Shown here: piece by piece, positions 5,806 through 7,980 of the stretch
Layout of the letters: every line of letters begins with the position of its first letter
Position numbering within the stretch: position 1 is the first letter of the stretch
DNA from: Boseongicola sp. SB0662_bin_57
GTDB taxonomy: Bacteria > Pseudomonadota > Alphaproteobacteria > Rhodobacterales > Rhodobacteraceae
Reading direction: 5' to 3'
DNA: 7,980 nucleotides
Assembly (NCBI GenBank): GCA_009839535.1
Contig: VXPN01000465.1
Coordinates: forward strand, 1 to 7,980
Translations under genes and position numbers: made by a program
Notes under the pieces: model-generated
The model's database searches: none
What the model was told of the DNA's origin: nothing
What the model saw: the letters and a program-made list of their open reading frames with translations, nothing else

Positions 5806-6369
5806 TGGTGCATCCATCCTGCAAAGGTTCAGGCAGGTATCGCCGTACCTGCGGATGTCAAGTACGGCAATTCCAGGAGGAGGCGTCACTTCGTCTGCTT
5901 CCTCCCAGGCAATCAGCGCTCCATCGGCAATCCACCCGCCGGAACGGGCCGCAACGAGCGCCGGTCCGCCTAGTCCCCGTCGAAATGGCGGATCAAGGAA
6001 GACCAGGGTCGCCGGTTCCTCCGTCGTCGGCGCAAGACGGGTCACGTCGCCGCGAACAAGCCGGGTCTCCTTCTCGACTTCCGCCCTTGCGATGTTCTCC
6101 TGAAGAATCCTCGAGGCCTTGCGTCCGTTCTCGACAAATGTTGCGCAAGCCGCGCCTCGAGACAGCGCCTCAAGACCAAGCGCGCCCGTGCCGGCAAACA
6201 AGTCCAGCACGCGGGCGCCGGTCACCGGATCGTCGAATCGTCCGCCAAGGAGAAGGTTGAACAGGCTCTCGCGGACCCGGTCACTCGTCGGCCTCAGCAG
6301 CGACCCGGCCCTCGCCTTGCCAATGGCGGCAAGCTTCAAGCCACGCATGCGGCCACCGATTATTCTCAT
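5797..6369 (-). CDS. rsmD: 16S rRNA (guanine(966)-N2)-methyltransferase RsmD
   Basis: RsmD methylates G966 of 16S rRNA with S-adenosylmethionine, acting on assembled or nearly assembled 30S subunits near the P-site decoding region. The protein is 190 residues, normal for the family. MRIIGGRMRGLKL (1-13) and RPTSDRVRESLFNLL (26-40) are the family's N-terminal RNA-contact blocks. VLDLFAGTGALGLEALSRGA (54-73) is SAM-binding motif I. FVENGRKA (78-85) carries the acidic residue that binds the ribose. LDPPF (125-129) is the N-methyltransferase catalytic motif, in the NPPY/DPPY class. The start ATG (6369-6367) overlaps the stop of the upstream FAD reductase gene by 4 bases (ATGA), so translation is probably coupled. 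A hairpin surrounds its own stop codon. Nothing appears truncated. Confidence 0.96.
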   Translation of the reverse strand: MRIIGGRMRGLKLAAIGKARAGSLLRPTSDRVRESLFNLLLGGRFDDPVTGARVLDLFAGTGALGLEALSRGAACATFVENGRKASRILQENIARAEVEKETRLVRGDVTRLAPTTEEPATLVFLDPPFRRGLGGPALVAARSGGWIADGALIAWEEADEVTPPPGIAVLDIRRYGDTCLNLCRMDAPGA

Positions 6370-7571
6370 GCCTTCAAGAACGCCTTCAAGTCCGCATCCG
6401 GATCCTGGACTTGAGCAGGTTCGACGTTCCTGGCCATTTCCAGCAGCCGCTTTCCCACCATGTAGTCGCGAGGCGCATTGATGGCATCCACTGCGAGGAA
6501 CCGCTCGCCCTTGAAGTACCAGTGACTTTGCCCCGTCCCGGACTTGCGCGACACGACCCTGTCGTTGCCGGCGCTCAAGCCTGCAATCTGGAGCTTCAGG
6601 TCATATTGATCGGACCAGAACCAGGGGAAGGGCACGTAAGGCGATTGAGCGCCCAGCATGTTCGCTGCAACGGCCTCCGCCTGATCGATCGCGTTTTGCA
6701 CGGATTCGAGCCGCAACCGGCTCCCCCTGTAGGGAAAGCACGTGCAATCCCCCGCGGCCCAGACATCCGCGGCCGAAGTGCGCCCGTACTCGTCAACAAG
6801 GATGCCGTTGTCACAATCGACCCCGGCTGCCTCCGCAAGGCGCGTGTCGGGACGGATTCCGGTGCCCACGATGACGAAATCCAGGTCGATCGTCGATCCG
6901 TCCGTGAGCTTCGCGCCCGACACTCGGCGATCTCCCGCAAGACATTCAAGGCCAACGCCTTCGCGGATGTCGACGCCATGAGCCTGATGTTCTGCGCGAA
7001 TCACGTCCGCAGTCTCGCTTGCGGCCACCCGGCTCAGGATTCGTTCCGCCAACTCGACAAGCGTAACCTTCAGCCCGAGCTTTGCAGCCACTGCCGCCGC
7101 CTCCAGCCCGATGTAGCCTCCGCCCACCACGAGCACTTGCGCACCCTGACTGCAGCGCGGGCGGATACGGTCAATGTCGGCAAGAGAGCGTACAGTATGG
7201 ATGCCTTCCAGGCCACGACTGACGGCATGTGGCAAGCAGTTCGGAATCGATCCCACGGCAAGAGCGAGCCGGTCGTAGGACAGGCTGTCAGCACCGATCG
7301 CCACCGTCTTCCCGTGAACGTCTATGGTGTCGACGGGAGTTCCAAGACGGAGCTTGATGCCCTTGTCGTCATAGATCGAAGGCGGTCTCAGGTAGAGGCG
7401 CTCCTTCTCCATCTCTCCCAGCAGGTAGGCTTTCGACAATGGTGGACGCTCGTATGGGGGTTCGGGCTCGTCACCGATCAGCGTCAATTCGCCACCATAT
7501 CCTTCAGCGCGCAGCTTTTGGGCAAGGGACGCCCCCGCCTGGCCTGCTCCGATGATCAAGATTCCGCCCAT
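6366..7571 (-). CDS. FAD/NADH ferredoxin reductase family oxidoreductase (rhodocoxin/putidaredoxin-reductase type)
   Basis: This 401-residue protein is a two-dinucleotide-fold flavoprotein that takes electrons from NADH and usually passes them to a small [2Fe-2S] ferredoxin serving a P450 or ring hydroxylase. The FAD site is ILIIGAGQAGASLA (4-17), followed by PPYERPPLSKAYLLG (38-52). The NAD site is VLVVGGGYIGLEAA (146-159), with an acidic residue (E173 in LVELAER) at the end of the second strand, which favours NADH over NADPH. WAAGDCTCF (271-279) is the second FAD motif. The C-terminal reductase domain is marked by PWFWSDQYDLKLQIAGL (316-332). The frame stays open upstream to 7811, but that part is arginine-rich and overlaps the divergent peroxiredoxin. 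The ATG at 7571 gives the family's usual N-terminus; 7607 (12 more residues, GAGG 4 bases upstream) is an alternative. No ferredoxin or oxygenase is visible, so the physiological partner is unknown. Its stop overlaps the rsmD start by 4 bases. Confidence 0.92.
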   Translation of the reverse strand: MGGILIIGAGQAGASLAQKLRAEGYGGELTLIGDEPEPPYERPPLSKAYLLGEMEKERLYLRPPSIYDDKGIKLRLGTPVDTIDVHGKTVAIGADSLSYDRLALAVGSIPNCLPHAVSRGLEGIHTVRSLADIDRIRPRCSQGAQVLVVGGGYIGLEAAAVAAKLGLKVTLVELAERILSRVAASETADVIRAEHQAHGVDIREGVGLECLAGDRRVSGAKLTDGSTIDLDFVIVGTGIRPDTRLAEAAGVDCDNGILVDEYGRTSAADVWAAGDCTCFPYRGSRLRLESVQNAIDQAEAVAANMLGAQSPYVPFPWFWSDQYDLKLQIAGLSAGNDRVVSRKSGTGQSHWYFKGERFLAVDAINAPRDYMVGKRLLEMARNVEPAQVQDPDADLKAFLKA

Positions 7572-7604
7572 GCACGTTGACCACTGGTTTCCATCGTCAA
7601 AATG

Positions 7605-7632
7605 CATATAACCTCGGCACCGAAATTGGCAA
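7605..7632 (-). promoter_or_regulatory. Candidate promoter for the reductase-rsmD transcript
   Basis: On the minus strand, TTGCCA (7632-7627) and TATATG (7610-7605) are separated by 16 bases, a fair -35/-10 pair. Transcription would then begin near 7598, inside the alternative ATG at 7607, which favours the 7571 start. The plus-strand TATAAC (7607-7612) overlaps it and could serve as the -10 for the divergent peroxiredoxin gene, although its -35 is poor. This is pattern-based inference. Confidence 0.35.
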
Positions 7633-7636
7633 TTGG
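7624..7636. repeat. Tandem 7-base direct repeat in the divergent promoter region
   Basis: AATTGG occurs at 7624-7629 and again at 7631-7636, separated by a single C. It overlaps the minus-strand -35 candidate and sits just before the peroxiredoxin ribosome-binding site. It could be a binding site for a regulator of the divergent pair, but it is short and not assigned to any known regulator. Confidence 0.25.
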
Positions 7637-7648
7637 GAGACACAGCTA

Positions 7649-7980
7649 ATGGCTCAGGTGGGTGACAGGATTCCTTCGGCCGCGCTCTTGCACAAGGCAG
7701 GCGACGCCGTGACCGAAGTCGACATTTCGGAGTGCGTGGCAGGGCGTCGCGTGGTGCTGTTCGGATTGCCCGGCGCCTACACTTCGACCTGCGATACGGC
7801 GCACCTGCCAAGCTTCGTCCGTACCGCTGAAGCCTTCCGGGCGAAGGGGATTGACGAGATCATCTGCGTCGCGGCCAACGACGTGCTCGTGATGGAGCAT
7901 TGGGGCCAGGCCTCGGGCGCGGAAACGGCCGGCATCATGATGCTGGCCGACTGGAACAGCGAACTTGCAAAGGGCCTTGA
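7649..7980 (+). CDS. Peroxiredoxin, Prx5 family (3' truncated by window)
   Basis: This thiol peroxidase reduces hydrogen peroxide, alkyl hydroperoxides or peroxynitrite, with glutathione/glutaredoxin or thioredoxin as the usual reductant. The visible 110 residues begin MAQVGDRIPSAALL and contain the universal PxxxTxxC motif as PGAYTSTC (41-48), so C48 is the peroxidatic cysteine. AHLPSFVRTAEAF (51-63), GIDEIICVAANDVLVMEHWG (67-86) and TAGIMMLAD (93-101) follow, as in Prx5/AhpC-TSA redoxins. C73 aligns with a non-catalytic conserved cysteine of human PRDX5. Whether a resolving cysteine or a fused glutaredoxin domain exists cannot be seen, because the protein (normally about 160 residues) runs off the edge. 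The start ATG has GGGAG (7635-7639) 9 bases upstream. It is divergent from the FAD reductase, with 77 bases between the starts. Confidence 0.94.
   Translation, partial: MAQVGDRIPSAALLHKAGDAVTEVDISECVAGRRVVLFGLPGAYTSTCDTAHLPSFVRTAEAFRAKGIDEIICVAANDVLVMEHWGQASGAETAGIMMLADWNSELAKGL

Noticed and set aside
5548..5973. Plus-strand open frame (141 codons) spanning the dnaB-rsmD gap
   Set aside because: It overlaps rsmD antisense, has no homology signal, and its VAQPVRAP-like peptide is the kind produced by translating tRNA-like DNA.
6411..7580. Plus-strand open frame (389 codons) opposite the FAD reductase
   Set aside because: Antisense to a gene with both dinucleotide-binding motifs; the translation is unlike any protein family I know.
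7572..7811. Upstream extension of the FAD reductase frame
   Set aside because: The added residues are arginine/cysteine/proline-rich, overlap the divergent peroxiredoxin gene, and precede the family's normal N-terminus at 7571.

Overview
This window looks like an ordinary core-chromosome segment from a high-GC alphaproteobacterium, most likely of the Rhodobacterales/Roseobacter type. The assignment rests on recalled protein resemblance: PyrE carries the IDCRKLISFP and RKKPKGHGRNARIEG blocks, DnaB has the insert between its Walker A helix and the SLEM motif, and the peroxiredoxin has PGAYTSTC, all as I remember them from that group. Eight protein families are recognised with high confidence and one small membrane protein is not recognised. 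There is no transposase, CRISPR array, rRNA gene or intact tRNA gene.

Layout, left to right. Positions 1-269 hold the C-terminal half of translation initiation factor IF-3 (infC), cut by the window edge. Next, 316-1536 encodes glutaryl-CoA dehydrogenase (gcdH), the oxidative decarboxylase of lysine/tryptophan/glutarate breakdown. On the other strand, 1700-1990 encodes a roughly 96-residue membrane protein of unknown function, with a hairpin terminator candidate just past its end. Divergent from it comes a pyrimidine pair: pyrC (dihydroorotase, 2095-3138) and pyrE (orotate phosphoribosyltransferase, 3198-3890), the third and fifth steps of UMP synthesis. A 173-base gap with a plausible promoter and a small dyad precedes dnaB (replicative helicase, 4064-5551).

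A 245-base gap separates dnaB from a convergent minus-strand pair. It holds several small dyads and a stretch resembling a decayed tRNA. The minus-strand pair is a ferredoxin-reductase-type FAD/NADH oxidoreductase (7571 down to 6366) followed by rsmD (6369 down to 5797, 16S rRNA G966 methyltransferase). They share a 4-base ATGA stop/start overlap, so they are probably one translationally coupled transcript. Divergent from the reductase, a Prx5-type peroxiredoxin starts at 7649 and runs off the right edge.

Functionally the window mixes translation (infC, rsmD), nucleotide synthesis (pyrC, pyrE), replication (dnaB), amino-acid catabolism (gcdH) and redox enzymes (reductase, peroxiredoxin). I see no previously undescribed system. 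The items most worth a second look are the small membrane protein, the tRNA-like remnant, the reductase-rsmD coupling opposite a peroxiredoxin, and the dyad over the dnaB promoter.
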